Source: Clostridium sp031626875 (GTDB lineage: Bacteria; Bacillota; Clostridia; Clostridiales; Clostridiaceae). From it: a stretch of 64,000 nt of DNA. Within the stretch, counting starts at the first letter, position 1; each line of letters begins with the position of its first letter. The stretch lies in NCBI RefSeq assembly GCF_031626875.1, contig NZ_JANDMF010000005.1:62001-126000 (forward strand), written 5' to 3'. The position numbers and the translations under genes are program-made. The notes under the pieces are model-generated. The model had not been told where the DNA came from. It made no database searches and was given only the letters and a program-made list of their open reading frames with translations. Below, piece after piece: positions 42,993 to 52,875 of the stretch.

Positions 42993-43691
42993 TTAGAACT
43001 TAGTATATAAAGCTCTTTCCAATTTTTTTAATGCCTTTTTCTCAATTCTTGACACATATGATCTTGAAATATTAAGCAAGCTTGCAATTTCTCTTTGAGT
43101 TCTACATCTACCATCTTCCAAACCATATCTCATCATTATAATGTCGCATTCTCTTTTACTTAAAATTTGAAACATTTTGTTATATAGAGCTTTAATTTGC
43201 AAATTACTTTCTACCTTATCAATCACTGAATCCTTCTCACTACTCAGAACATCAATTAAACAAATTTCATTTCCTTCTTTATCCACGCCTATTGGATCCT
43301 GTAAGTATACTTCACTTTTTTGTTTTTTGTTATTTCTAAAAAGCATTAAAATTTCATTTTCTATGCATCTTGAAGCATAGGTAGCAAGTCTAGTCCCTTT
43401 CCCAATATCAAAAGAATCAATGGCTTTAATAAGTCCAACTGTTCCAATAGAGATAAGTTCATCAACATCCTTATTTGGAAATGAATATTTTTTTACTATG
43501 TGAGCAACTAATCGTAGATTTCTTTCTATAAGCACACTTTTTGCTCTTTTATCTCCATCTTTTAATTTTTTTAAGTATATTTCTTCTTCTTTTTCATCCA
43601 AAGGTAATGGGAATGTATTATTTCCATTGATATAACCAGTTAATAATAGGGAGTTAGATATGATATCTAAGACGTTATTTATTAAAAACAT
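42993..43691 (-). CDS. sigK: Pro-sigma-K, late mother-cell sporulation sigma factor
   Basis: A 232-residue sigma factor. The first ~20 residues (MFLINNVLDIISNSLLLTGY) are the hydrophobic pro-sequence, followed by NTFPLPLDEKEEEIYL. Region 2 (NLRLVAHIVKKYSFPNKDVDELISIG... LATYASRCIENEILMLFR) and region 4 (CRTQREIASLLNISRSYVSRIEKK) are complete, so the gene is not split by a skin element. ATG 43691 has AGGAGGAGTAAG upstream; the longer frame to 43730 would run through this site. Confidence 0.96.
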   Translation of the reverse strand: MFLINNVLDIISNSLLLTGYINGNNTFPLPLDEKEEEIYLKKLKDGDKRAKSVLIERNLRLVAHIVKKYSFPNKDVDELISIGTVGLIKAIDSFDIGKGTRLATYASRCIENEILMLFRNNKKQKSEVYLQDPIGVDKEGNEICLIDVLSSEKDSVIDKVESNLQIKALYNKMFQILSKRECDIIMMRYGLEDGRCRTQREIASLLNISRSYVSRIEKKALKKLERALYTKF

Positions 43692-43806
43692 CTTACTCCT
43701 CCTATTCATGCTTATTACTATAATATTCATGATAGAAGTATTTATTGACCTATTATATCAAATTTTATAAATTATATTTACTTTGTTGACAGAATACTAC
43801 CTTAAG

Positions 43807-45423
43807 TTACTTTGCTTGCGAATTTAATGATTTAACTATTTCTTTAAATATAGGAGCTGCTGTATTACCCCCTCCTACCTCTTCTCCTGTAACACCTTTT
43901 CCAGCTATATTGGGAGCAAAGATTGTCATAGTATAGGTTTTATTTTTTATTTTAAAAAATCCTGAAAACCAACCATGTGTATTTTTATCCCCGCTTGTAG
44001 CAGAGCCTGTTTTACCCCCTATTGTACTACCATCTACCTTTGCATTAACACCAGTCCCACGGTTGACAACTTCCACCATAGCCTTTTGCATCAATTTACT
44101 TGTTGTTTCACTATATACCTTGTGTTTTTCTGTTTCAAACTCTTCTATTACATTATCTTCATTGTCTACAGTACTTTCGATAATGTATGGTTTAACATAT
44201 ACTCCATTATTAACAATAGTATTAGTTGCACCTAATATTTGAAGAGGAGATACAGTCAAACATTGTCCAATAGATATATTATTAAGACCTGCTTCTTCCT
44301 TAGGAATTTCTCCCTCTGCTTCATTCCTCCCATCTCCTTCTATATTTAAAACTCTTGAAAAAAGCCCCATTTTCTTTGAATATTCCATAATTTTATCATA
44401 TCCTAATTCATTTCCTACTTTCGCAATACAATCATTACATGATTTTACCAATGCATCTTGCAATGTAAGATTTCCATGAGCAGTTTTACATATATGACCA
44501 TTACAAGTATATACATCACTTAATGAAACTTTCCCTTCCTCTAAAGCAGTTCCTAAAGTTATCAATTTAAATACAGATCCTGGCTCATAACCAGCTCCTT
44601 CTATAGCTAAATTTATATTTGCTTGTGTTTCATCTTTTTGAACAAGAGCTCTTATTTTCCCTGTATCTGATTCCATTAAACTTACTCCTACATTACCTAG
44701 ATTTTTAAATTCATCTTTTTGAAGAACTTCTTTTATTTTTTCAACTATATCTTCATCAACAGTTAACTTAATGTTTGTATTATCATCCACCAATATCTGT
44801 TTATCTTTTGAATATACATATTTATCATTTAATGAAAAATTCTTTTTAGGTTCTTCATTATTAATGGTTAGATTGTATATCTTTTCTTCCAACGAATCCT
44901 CTACTACCTTTTCTTTATCTGGCATTTGATCTAAAATATTACTTATTGTCCATGCTTCCTTTTTATCAGCTTCATCATGAACATAAGTATATATTCCTTT
45001 AACATTTTTTAACTCGTTTATTTTATTATATGCATCCTCTGAAATGGTATAATATAACTTTCCACTAGATTTCATGACATCTGTATAATTAAAATTTTCA
45101 TATTCATTTTTCATAATAAAATTCAATGCCATTAAGTCTTCTAGAGTCTCTTCGTAATTATTTAAACTAAATGGTTTCTTATCAATAACTAAAACATATT
45201 TTTTATTGTATTTTATCAAGTCTTTCCCATTAGTATCTAAAAGTCTGTATTTTGAATCACTAATATTTTCTGATTGCATAGATTCATATCCACTTAAAAC
45301 TTCACTGGATGGAAAAACTTGAAGATAAAAAAGTCTACTTATCAAAAATATAAATATCACAACAAAAGTATATAATATACATCTTATTCTTGAATCATGT
45401 CTCGGAATAAAAATAAAAAACAC
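43807..45423 (-). CDS. Class B penicillin-binding protein (transpeptidase), possibly sporulation-linked
   Basis: A 538-residue membrane-anchored transpeptidase: one N-terminal transmembrane helix (about residues 14-32), a divergent dimerisation domain, and a penicillin-binding domain with the three active-site motifs SxxK (GSVFK, about residue 283), SxN (KSCND) and KTG (GGKTGSA). It lacks PASTA repeats. It resembles SpoVD/PBP2-type enzymes and lies beside sigK, so a spore-cortex role is possible but unproved. The only plausible start is GTG 45423, which, with its AGAGGGAAG site, is embedded in the udk terminator stem. Confidence 0.88.
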   Translation of the reverse strand: MFFIFIPRHDSRIRCILYTFVVIFIFLISRLFYLQVFPSSEVLSGYESMQSENISDSKYRLLDTNGKDLIKYNKKYVLVIDKKPFSLNNYEETLEDLMALNFIMKNEYENFNYTDVMKSSGKLYYTISEDAYNKINELKNVKGIYTYVHDEADKKEAWTISNILDQMPDKEKVVEDSLEEKIYNLTINNEEPKKNFSLNDKYVYSKDKQILVDDNTNIKLTVDEDIVEKIKEVLQKDEFKNLGNVGVSLMESDTGKIRALVQKDETQANINLAIEGAGYEPGSVFKLITLGTALEEGKVSLSDVYTCNGHICKTAHGNLTLQDALVKSCNDCIAKVGNELGYDKIMEYSKKMGLFSRVLNIEGDGRNEAEGEIPKEEAGLNNISIGQCLTVSPLQILGATNTIVNNGVYVKPYIIESTVDNEDNVIEEFETEKHKVYSETTSKLMQKAMVEVVNRGTGVNAKVDGSTIGGKTGSATSGDKNTHGWFSGFFKIKNKTYTMTIFAPNIAGKGVTGEEVGGGNTAAPIFKEIVKSLNSQAK

Positions 45424-45462
45424 CTTCCCTCTATCTTAAATTTTAGACAGAGAGAAGGTGTT
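45419..45462 (-). terminator. Terminator of udk, containing the start signals of the PBP gene
   Basis: A long stem AACACCTTCTCTCTGTCT / AGATAGAGGGAAGGTGTT with an AT loop, followed on the minus strand by TTTTATTTTTATT. The 3' arm contains AGAGGGAAG and GTG used by the downstream gene. Confidence 0.85.
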
Positions 45463-45470
45463 TTATACAA

Positions 45471-46088
45471 CTAATTAAGTATATCTTTCATCTTTGTTAC
45501 AAGAATATCTATAGCTACTTTATTATGTCCACCTTCTGGTATAATTATATCTGCAAACCTCTTAGTAGGTTCAGTAAATTGGAAATGCATAGGTCTTACA
45601 ACTGTAAGATATTGATTTACTACTGAATCAACAGTTCGTCCTCTTTCCTCCATATCTCTGAGAAGTCTTCTTATTATTCGTACATCTGCATCAGTATCTA
45701 CATACACCTTAATGTCAAGAAGATTTCTAATTCTCTCATCTTCTAAAATAAGAATACCTTCTACTATGATGATTTCTCTTGAATGAACTGTTACAGTTTC
45801 CTTAGCTCTATTATGTACTGTAAAATCATATATAGGTTTTTCTATAGTTTCTCCACCTGATAATGCCTCTAAATGTTCTACAAAAAGAGTATTATCAAAT
45901 GCCCTAGGATGATCATAGTTTGTTTTAACTCTTTCTTCCATTGTAAGATGACTTTGATCTTTATAATATGCATCTTGCTGCATCATTACAATTTTTTTTC
46001 CACCAAAACTTTCAAAAATTTCATTTGCAATAGTACTTTTACCTGAGCCTGATCCTCCAGTAATGCCTATCAAGATAGGTTTGTTCAT
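45471..46088 (-). CDS. udk: Uridine kinase
   Basis: A 205-residue kinase salvaging uridine and cytidine to UMP and CMP. P-loop GGSGSGKST near residue 10, the nucleoside-binding DHPRAFDNTLF segment, and the lid RRLLRDMEERGR are typical. ATG 46088 is used; a TTG directly upstream is the alternative, both behind GAGGAGG. It ends the mltG-trmR-yrrO-udk cluster, the same order as Bacillus yrrL-yrrM-yrrN-yrrO-udk. Confidence 0.96.
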   Translation of the reverse strand: MNKPILIGITGGSGSGKSTIANEIFESFGGKKIVMMQQDAYYKDQSHLTMEERVKTNYDHPRAFDNTLFVEHLEALSGGETIEKPIYDFTVHNRAKETVTVHSREIIIVEGILILEDERIRNLLDIKVYVDTDADVRIIRRLLRDMEERGRTVDSVVNQYLTVVRPMHFQFTEPTKRFADIIIPEGGHNKVAIDILVTKMKDILN

Positions 46089-46110
46089 CAATTATCCTCC
46101 TCACCTTTCT

Positions 46111-47355
46111 TTAAAGGTTCAATACTTTCTTTCCCTTAATTAACATATCATTTTCCTTTAATGGTTTATCCACTTTTGCAGTAAATAACATATGTGCTCT
46201 ATTAGCTACATCTGTTACCACTTTTTTTTCTACATCAAACATATCCATTAAAGTTACATCAAAATCAGGTGTATTAGCTCTTAAAACTTCAACACAATCA
46301 TCTTTAAACACTCTATTTTTTTGAAGTATAGTTGCAATCTTTGTTTCTGAATCATATGATTTAACTATTCCAACTATATCATAATTTCTTATATATGAAG
46401 ATACATCATAATTTTGTTCACCATTTCTTCCAAAGAAAAATCCTGTATGGTATTGTCTATGGCTAACTCTATTTACAGTATGCATCCATTCTTCTTTAAA
46501 ATCATATCCATCTGGATCTTCAAAATATGCATCTACAGCTTCTCTATAAGCCTTAACAACTGATGCTACATAAAATTCACTTTTCATTCTTCCTTCAATT
46601 TTTAATGAATCAATTCCACTTTCAACAAGTTCAGGAATATGTTTTATCATACATAAATCCTTTGAATTCATTATATATGTTCCATCTTCATCCTCTACAA
46701 TAGGATAATATTCTCCTGGTCTAGTCTCTTCTACTAAAGCATATTTGTATCTACATGCATTTGAACATATCCCTTTATTTGCATCTCTACCTAACATATA
46801 ATTGGAAATTAGACATCTACCTGAATACGCTATGCACATTGACCCATGAACAAATGCCTCTATTTCACAATCTTCTGGTAAGTTTTCTTTAAATCCTTTT
46901 ATTTCATTAAATGTAAGTTCTCTTGCCAGAACAATCCTTTTAACACCTTGTTCATACCAAAACTTTGCACTCATCCAGTTTACAGTATTAGCTTGTGTAC
47001 TTAAATGTATTTCTAAATTAGGTGCTGCTTTCTTAGCTGCAACAATTAATGCTGGGTCACCTGCTAAAATTGCATCTACTCCTAATTTTTCAAGCCCCTT
47101 TATGTAATCTTCAACTCCATTTAAATCATAGTTTCTTGCAAAAACATTAACAACTACATATACTTTTCTTCCTCTATCATGACAATACTTTACTCCTTCA
47201 GCAATTTCCTCATTAGTAAAGTTATCAGAAAAAGCCCTTAAATTTAGCTTGCCTCCTCCTAAATATACAGCATCGGCACCAAAATCTATTGCTATCTTTA
47301 GTTTTTCTAAACTTCCTGCTGGTGCTAAAACTTCAGGCTTAACTCTTTTTTTCAC
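46111..47355 (-). CDS. yrrO: Peptidase U32 family protein, TrhP/YrrO type (tRNA U34 hydroxylation)
   Basis: A 414-residue U32-family protein. KPEVLAPAGSLEKLKIAIDFGADAVYLGG is the family N-terminus, and FVHGSMCIAYSGRCLISNYMLGRDANKGICSNACR carries the conserved cysteines of the U32 signature. Family members once called collagenases are now tied to RNA hydroxylation: E. coli YegQ (TrhP) and Bacillus YrrN/YrrO make 5-hydroxyuridine at tRNA position 34. The next gene upstream is the matching methyltransferase TrmR. The start is GTG 47355 behind GAGGAGG. The shorter YrrN partner is not present here. Confidence 0.88.
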   Translation of the reverse strand: MKKRVKPEVLAPAGSLEKLKIAIDFGADAVYLGGGKLNLRAFSDNFTNEEIAEGVKYCHDRGRKVYVVVNVFARNYDLNGVEDYIKGLEKLGVDAILAGDPALIVAAKKAAPNLEIHLSTQANTVNWMSAKFWYEQGVKRIVLARELTFNEIKGFKENLPEDCEIEAFVHGSMCIAYSGRCLISNYMLGRDANKGICSNACRYKYALVEETRPGEYYPIVEDEDGTYIMNSKDLCMIKHIPELVESGIDSLKIEGRMKSEFYVASVVKAYREAVDAYFEDPDGYDFKEEWMHTVNRVSHRQYHTGFFFGRNGEQNYDVSSYIRNYDIVGIVKSYDSETKIATILQKNRVFKDDCVEVLRANTPDFDVTLMDMFDVEKKVVTDVANRAHMLFTAKVDKPLKENDMLIKGKKVLNL

Positions 47356-47359
47356 GTTT

Positions 47360-48004
47360 TTACCTCCTCTTAGTTATTGCAATACCATCTCCTATTGGTA
47401 TTACAGATGTAATTAATTCTGTATCACTTGATACCATTTCTAAATATGTTCTCATTCTTTTAACTATTGTTATCTTACGCCTCTTTACAAGTTCATCAGA
47501 TGCAACCATCCCCCTAAAAAGAACATTATCTGCAACTATAATACCATCCTTTTTCAGCAACCTCAAACAATGAGGAAGAAAATGATTATAATGTCCTTTT
47601 CCTGCATCCATAAAAATCAAATCGAAAGGTTCATCTAATTTCTCTAAGATATCTAAGCAATCTCCTTCTTCTATTTGTATCTTATCTTCTAAATCAAACC
47701 TTTTTAAATTTAATTTGGCTAACTCTATCATTTTTTCATCTCTTTCAATAGTAACTATATTAGGACTCGTACCTGCAGCTTCATACATTAGAATAGAAGA
47801 AAACCCTATAGCTGTTCCAAGCTCAAGAATCTTTAAAGGTTTTTTCATACCAACCATAAACTCCAGAAATTTACCAGATTCTCTTTGTACTATAGGCACT
47901 CCATTTTCTCTTGCAAAATCTTCTATCTCTTTTAGTGTACCTTTCCTTTCTGGTATAAGCCCCCTAATATATTCTTCCATATAATCATAATTGATTCCGC
48001 TCAT
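47360..48004 (-). CDS. trmR: tRNA 5-hydroxyuridine methyltransferase (TrmR/YrrM)
   Basis: A 214-residue SAM-dependent O-methyltransferase of the COMT-like family. ELGTAIGFSSILMYEA is SAM motif I, DLIFMDAGKGHY carries the metal-binding Asp, and ADNVLFRGMVAS completes the site. In Bacillus TrmR methylates ho5U34 to mo5U34 in tRNA; the neighbouring U32 protein makes the hydroxyl group. AGGAGGAATGT precedes the ATG, and five bases separate its stop from yrrO. Confidence 0.9.
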   Translation of the reverse strand: MSGINYDYMEEYIRGLIPERKGTLKEIEDFARENGVPIVQRESGKFLEFMVGMKKPLKILELGTAIGFSSILMYEAAGTSPNIVTIERDEKMIELAKLNLKRFDLEDKIQIEEGDCLDILEKLDEPFDLIFMDAGKGHYNHFLPHCLRLLKKDGIIVADNVLFRGMVASDELVKRRKITIVKRMRTYLEMVSSDTELITSVIPIGDGIAITKRR

Positions 48005-48019
48005 ACATTCCTCCTAATT

Positions 48020-49054
48020 TTATTTATACCCTTGCTGCTTTGATACACTTTGATGTTCTGCTAAAGTTTTTGAAAAATGTTGTTTTCCATCTTGCCCTTT
48101 AAGCAATACAAAAAATAAATAATCTGTTTTAGCAGGATTCAAAGCTGCAACAATAGATTTTTTACCCGGATTTGTTATAGGTCCTATTGGTAATCCTTTA
48201 TTTTGATATGTATTATAAGGAGAATTAACTTTTGTATCACTCTCTTTTAATAATTCTTTTCCTTCATATCCAATAACATAATTTACTGTAGAACAAAATT
48301 CTAATTTCATTCCTGTCTTTAATCTGTTTTCTATTACAGATGCAACTAAAGGTCTTTCATCATCTAACACAGTTTCTTTCTCTACAAGAGATGCTTTTGT
48401 TATTAAAGTTTCCATATCTGCATCATTTATTTGTTTCTGACTTTCTGTTGCAATTTCCTTTATTTTCTCTTGAAAATTGGTTACCATTGTATTAATTACT
48501 TCATTAGGAGTTACTCCTTTAAGGAAAAAGTATGTATCTGGATATAAATATCCTTCTAAATTATACTTTTTACGAGAATCTACTTTTACAAAATTAGGTG
48601 CTTTATAGGCCTTAACAGCATTTATAAATTCATCCTTAGAAAATAGTCCATTCTCTTCCAACCTTTTAGCAATATTGTCTATAGAATATCCTTCTGGAAT
48701 GGATACTGCTACCTTATCTTTGCTTAAATCTTTAGTTTGAAGTGTCTTAACTAACTCCTCTAATGTAATATTCTTACTTACTTCATATTTCCCTGAAAAC
48801 AAATTAACAGATTCATTTGTTAACTTTAAGTTTAATTTTACAATATATTTATTACGTAAGTTTCCTGCCTTATCCAACTTCTCTAAAACAGAATTAAAAG
48901 ATTCACCTTCATCAACCTCTATCTCTATTGTATTGCTATTCATTTTTAATGGTTGACTTATTATACTTTTATAATAATAAGTTAGTCCCAATACAATTGC
49001 AATTACAACAATGATGAATTTAAACAATTTTCCCTTTATACTACTTTTTTTCAT
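48020..49054 (-). CDS. mltG: Endolytic murein transglycosylase MltG
   Basis: A 344-residue membrane-anchored YceG-family enzyme cleaving nascent glycan strands. It has one N-terminal transmembrane helix (about residues 10-30), a LysM-like region, then the catalytic domain with the active-site Glu in KASLVEKET and the ENRLKTGMKLEFCSTVNYVIG and NSPYNTYQNKGLPIGPITNPG signatures. In other Firmicutes MltG works with class B PBPs and is connected to PASTA-kinase signalling. A terminator separates it from typA; GGGGG precedes the ATG. Confidence 0.95.
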   Translation of the reverse strand: MKKSSIKGKLFKFIIVVIAIVLGLTYYYKSIISQPLKMNSNTIEIEVDEGESFNSVLEKLDKAGNLRNKYIVKLNLKLTNESVNLFSGKYEVSKNITLEELVKTLQTKDLSKDKVAVSIPEGYSIDNIAKRLEENGLFSKDEFINAVKAYKAPNFVKVDSRKKYNLEGYLYPDTYFFLKGVTPNEVINTMVTNFQEKIKEIATESQKQINDADMETLITKASLVEKETVLDDERPLVASVIENRLKTGMKLEFCSTVNYVIGYEGKELLKESDTKVNSPYNTYQNKGLPIGPITNPGKKSIVAALNPAKTDYLFFVLLKGQDGKQHFSKTLAEHQSVSKQQGYK

Positions 49055-49073
49055 AAAAACCCCCTAAATATAA

Positions 49074-49103
49074 AAGTAAATAGCCATCCAAGGCTATTTA
49101 CTT
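49074..49103 (-). terminator. Terminator of typA
   Basis: A 12-bp perfect stem AAGTAAATAGCC / GGCTATTTACTT with a six-base loop followed by TTATATTT on the minus strand, in the 125-base gap before mltG. Confidence 0.75.
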
Positions 49104-49179
49104 CATTATAATACGATTTAAAGAGTTTATAAAGCTAAAATTTATTTTAATATAACTTTATGCTACAAAAAACAACAAA

Positions 49180-51006
49180 TTATTTTTTATTTCTACTTAT
49201 AAGTCTTCTTCTATCTCCACTATTTAAAACTTTTTTCCTCATTCTTATATTTAAAGGAGTAACTTCTACCAACTCATCATTATTAATGAATTCAAGCGAA
49301 TTTTCTAAAGACATAACTATTGGCGGAACAAGTTTTACTGCATCGTCTGCACCTGATGATCTTGTGTTTGTAAGTTTCTTACCTTTACATACATTTATGT
49401 CTAAATCATCTGCTCTACCACATACTCCTACAATCATACCTTCATATACAGCAACACCTGCTCCTATAAATAATGATCCTCTTTCTTGAGCATTAAATAA
49501 TCCATATGCTATAGCATCTCCAGCTTCAAAAGATACTATTGACCCTCTACTTCTTGTAGGAATTTCACCTTTATATGGACCATAGCTATCAAACACATGA
49601 TTCATGATTCCGTTACCCTTTGTATCTGTCATAAACTCATTTCTAAATCCTATAAGACCTCTTGCAGGCACTTTAAATTCAAGTCTTGAATATCCATTTA
49701 CTGCTGATGTCATATTTACCATTTCTGCTTTTCTAGGCCCAAGTTTTTCCATTACAGGTCCCATGAATTCTTCTGGAACATCTATTGTTAAATATTCAAT
49801 AGGTTCTAACTTCTTACCATTTTCCTCTTTAAATATAACATTTGCTTTTGATACTTGGAATTCATATCCCTCTCTTCTCATTGTCTCAATAAGTATAGAT
49901 AAGTGTAATTCTCCCCTACCTGAAACTTCATAGCAATCTGGAGTTATTTCTTTAACTCTCAAACTTACATTTGTTTCTAGTTCTTGCATAAGTCTATCTC
50001 TTAAATGTCTTGAAGTTATAAATTCTCCTTCTTGCCCAGCAAGTGGCGAATCATTTACCATAAAGTTCATGCTTAATGTAGGTTCATCTATATGGACAAA
50101 TGGAAGCGCTTCTGGTTCACTTGAATCTGCAATTGTATCTCCAATATTCGCTTCCGTTGCACCACTTAAAGCCACTATATCACCAAAAGCCGCTTCTTCT
50201 GTTTCTTCTCTTTTAAGTCCATTATATGTAAACAAATTTGTAACCTTATAATTTTTTGTTGTTCCATCATTACTAATTAATGTAACTGTTTGATTTTTCT
50301 TAACTTTACCTCTATGAATTTTTCCTATTGCAATTTTACCCACAAACGCATTTGAATCTAATGTTGAAACAAGCATTTGTAATGGAGCATCTATATAACC
50401 TTCTGGACAATTGACATTTTTCAATATTGTTTCAAACAATGGTTGCATGTCTTCATTTGTATCTTCAACATTATATCTTGCAAATCCATTTCTTGCTGAA
50501 GCATATATTATTGGAAAATCTAATTGTTCATCATTAGCTCCAAGTTCTATAAATAACTCAAATACTTCATCAATAACTTCTTCTGGTCTTGCATCTGGTT
50601 TATCTATTTTGTTTATTACAACAATTGGCTCTAATCCTAATTCTAATGCTTTCTTTAAAACAAACTTAGTTTGAGGCATTGGTCCTTCATAAGAGTCAAC
50701 TACAAGTAAAACAGAGTCAACCATCTTAAGCACACGTTCAACTTCCCCACCAAAATCTGCATGTCCTGGAGTATCTATAATATTTATCTTTACTCCATCA
50801 TGCATTACTGCAGTGTTTTTTGATAAAATTGTAATTCCTCTTTCTTTTTCTAAATCATTAGAGTCCATTACCCTCTCTTCAACTTTTTCGTTTAATCTAA
50901 ATACATTACTTTGTCTTAAAAGTGCATCCACTAATGTTGTCTTACCATGGTCAACGTGAGCTATGATAGCTATATTTCTTATGTCTTCTCTTTTAACTAA
51001 TTCCAT
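49180..51006 (-). CDS. typA: Ribosome-associated GTPase TypA/BipA
   Basis: A 608-residue translational GTPase of the EF-G class. G1 AHVDHGKTTL, G2 RGITI, G3 DTPGHADF and G4 NKID are intact; domains II, III and V and the BipA-specific C-terminal domain (GAGVAVYEGMIVG...NLTNTRSS-like) follow. It assists 50S assembly, mainly at low temperature or stress. GGAGGTAAGTA precedes the ATG. It ends at a terminator and is separated from rnjA by another. Confidence 0.97.
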   Translation of the reverse strand: MELVKREDIRNIAIIAHVDHGKTTLVDALLRQSNVFRLNEKVEERVMDSNDLEKERGITILSKNTAVMHDGVKINIIDTPGHADFGGEVERVLKMVDSVLLVVDSYEGPMPQTKFVLKKALELGLEPIVVINKIDKPDARPEEVIDEVFELFIELGANDEQLDFPIIYASARNGFARYNVEDTNEDMQPLFETILKNVNCPEGYIDAPLQMLVSTLDSNAFVGKIAIGKIHRGKVKKNQTVTLISNDGTTKNYKVTNLFTYNGLKREETEEAAFGDIVALSGATEANIGDTIADSSEPEALPFVHIDEPTLSMNFMVNDSPLAGQEGEFITSRHLRDRLMQELETNVSLRVKEITPDCYEVSGRGELHLSILIETMRREGYEFQVSKANVIFKEENGKKLEPIEYLTIDVPEEFMGPVMEKLGPRKAEMVNMTSAVNGYSRLEFKVPARGLIGFRNEFMTDTKGNGIMNHVFDSYGPYKGEIPTRSRGSIVSFEAGDAIAYGLFNAQERGSLFIGAGVAVYEGMIVGVCGRADDLDINVCKGKKLTNTRSSGADDAVKLVPPIVMSLENSLEFINNDELVEVTPLNIRMRKKVLNSGDRRRLISRNKK

Positions 51007-51067
51007 TACTTACCTCCAAAATTTTGGTTTCTTTTTATGTAAACCTATAAATAATTCTTTCCAAAAT

Positions 51068-51096
51068 AAAATTGGATGACTTTCTCATCCAATTTT
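51068..51096 (-). terminator. Terminator of rnjA
   Basis: AAAATTGGATGA / TCATCCAATTTT, 12 bp, five-base loop, then ATTTTGG on the minus strand, 48 bases after the ribonuclease J stop. Confidence 0.75.
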
Positions 51097-51143
51097 CAAC
51101 AACATTTTCATTCTAAACTTTTATACAAAAAAAGTCAACATAA

Positions 51144-52811
51144 TTATATTTCCATTATAATTGGTAATATCATTGGTTTTCTCTTAGTCTTCTCATATAA
51201 AAATTCTCTTAACCCATCTCTCATGTTTGCCTTTAAAGTTGCCCAATCTGTTATATTTCTTTCTTCACAATCTCTAAGAACATTTTTTACTATTTCCCTT
51301 GATTCATCCATAAGTCCTTCTGATTCTCTTACATATACAAATCCTCTAGAAATAATATCTGGGCCAGCTATTACAGAACCTGTATCTCTTTCTATTGTTA
51401 CAACAACAGTTAGAATACCATCTTGAGATAGATGTTTTCTATCTCTTAATACAATATGTCCAACATCTCCTACCCCTAATCCATCAACAAAAACTTGACC
51501 AGAAGTTACTGTTCCACTCTTTTTAATATAGTTTCTAGTAACTTCAATTACATCTCCATTTTCAGCTAACACAAAATTTTTATTAGGCAATCCTACTTTA
51601 CAAGCAAGTTCTGCATGTTGTTTTAAGTGTCTATACTCCCCGTGAACAGGAATAAAAAATCTTGGTTTTACTAAAGTTTGCATCAATTTCAGCTCTTCTT
51701 GACAAGCATGCCCTGATACATGAACTTCTGCTAAAGATTCATAAATTACTTCTGCCCCTTTTTTAAACAATTGATTAATTACTCTAGAAACAAACTTTTC
51801 ATTTCCTGGTATTGGTGATGCTGAAATTATAACGGTATCTCCTTCAAGCACGTTAATTTTTTTATGTTCAGAAGCTGCCATTCTAGCAAGAGCTGACATT
51901 GGCTCTCCTTGACTACCTGTAGTAATTAGTACAACCTTATTATTAGGATACTTTGACACCTGATCAATGCCAATTAATGTTCCTTCTTGCATTACTAAAT
52001 AACCAAGTTCCATAGCTACTTGAACTATATTTTCCATACTTCTTCCTGATACAGCAACTTTTCTACCATGATTTTCTGCCGCATCAACAATTTGTTGAAT
52101 TCTATGAACATTTGATGCAAAAGTTGCAACAATTATTCTTCCTTCAGCTTTATTGAATAACTTCATAAAGCTTTCTCCAACAACTCTTTCTGACATAGTA
52201 TACCCTGGTCTTTCAACATTTGTTGAATCTGCAAGCATAACCAATACACCTTTTTTACCCAACTCTGCAAATCTTGCAAAATCAGTCAAGACACCATCTA
52301 TTGGTGTATAATCAATTTTAAAATCTCCTGTGTGCAATATTACCCCCAAAGGTGTATGGATAGCTATTGCAACCGAATCAGCAATTGAATGGCTTGTTTT
52401 AATAAATTCAACAGAAACAATATTTAATTTTATAATATCTCTAGGCTTAACTACAATAAGTTCAGTTGATCCCAATAGTCCGTGTTCCTTAAGCTTTGTT
52501 TCAACAATTCCTAGAGTAAGCTTAGTACCATATACAGGAACATTTAATTGTTTCAATACATAAGGCAACGCACCTATATGGTCCTCATGTCCGTGAGTTA
52601 AAAAAATACCTCTAATCTTTTCCTTATTTTTTATTAGATATGAGACGTCGGGAATTACTACATCTATTCCAAACATATCTTCGTCTGGGAATCTAAGGCC
52701 ACAGTCTATTACTACTATATCATCCTTAAATTCAATAGCTGTAAGGTTTTTACCGATTTCACTCAATCCTCCAAGAGGTATTATCTTAACCTTCGCTCTT
52801 TCTGTTCTCAT
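51144..52811 (-). CDS. rnjA: Ribonuclease J
   Basis: A 555-residue metallo-beta-lactamase/beta-CASP RNase with 5'-to-3' exonuclease and endonuclease activity, central to mRNA turnover in Firmicutes. Zinc motif HGHEDHIGALP, DFKIDYTP, then the beta-CASP segment (SGRSMENIVQVAMELGY, TGSQGEPMSALARMA) and VHVSGHA are in order, with the HGEYRHL metal His. GGAGGGGAAAT precedes the ATG. It follows fur, from which 64 bases separate it. Confidence 0.95.
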   Translation of the reverse strand: MRTERAKVKIIPLGGLSEIGKNLTAIEFKDDIVVIDCGLRFPDEDMFGIDVVIPDVSYLIKNKEKIRGIFLTHGHEDHIGALPYVLKQLNVPVYGTKLTLGIVETKLKEHGLLGSTELIVVKPRDIIKLNIVSVEFIKTSHSIADSVAIAIHTPLGVILHTGDFKIDYTPIDGVLTDFARFAELGKKGVLVMLADSTNVERPGYTMSERVVGESFMKLFNKAEGRIIVATFASNVHRIQQIVDAAENHGRKVAVSGRSMENIVQVAMELGYLVMQEGTLIGIDQVSKYPNNKVVLITTGSQGEPMSALARMAASEHKKINVLEGDTVIISASPIPGNEKFVSRVINQLFKKGAEVIYESLAEVHVSGHACQEELKLMQTLVKPRFFIPVHGEYRHLKQHAELACKVGLPNKNFVLAENGDVIEVTRNYIKKSGTVTSGQVFVDGLGVGDVGHIVLRDRKHLSQDGILTVVVTIERDTGSVIAGPDIISRGFVYVRESEGLMDESREIVKNVLRDCEERNITDWATLKANMRDGLREFLYEKTKRKPMILPIIMEI

Positions 52812-52875
52812 ATTTCCCCTCCTTATTTAATTTTTATATAAACAAAGGATTTCTTACTTTAATTAAGATTTCCCT

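Noticed and set aside
43692..43806. A sigma-E promoter upstream of sigK
   Set aside because: GATATAAT and CATGAATA occur, but at wrong spacing; no convincing pair was found.
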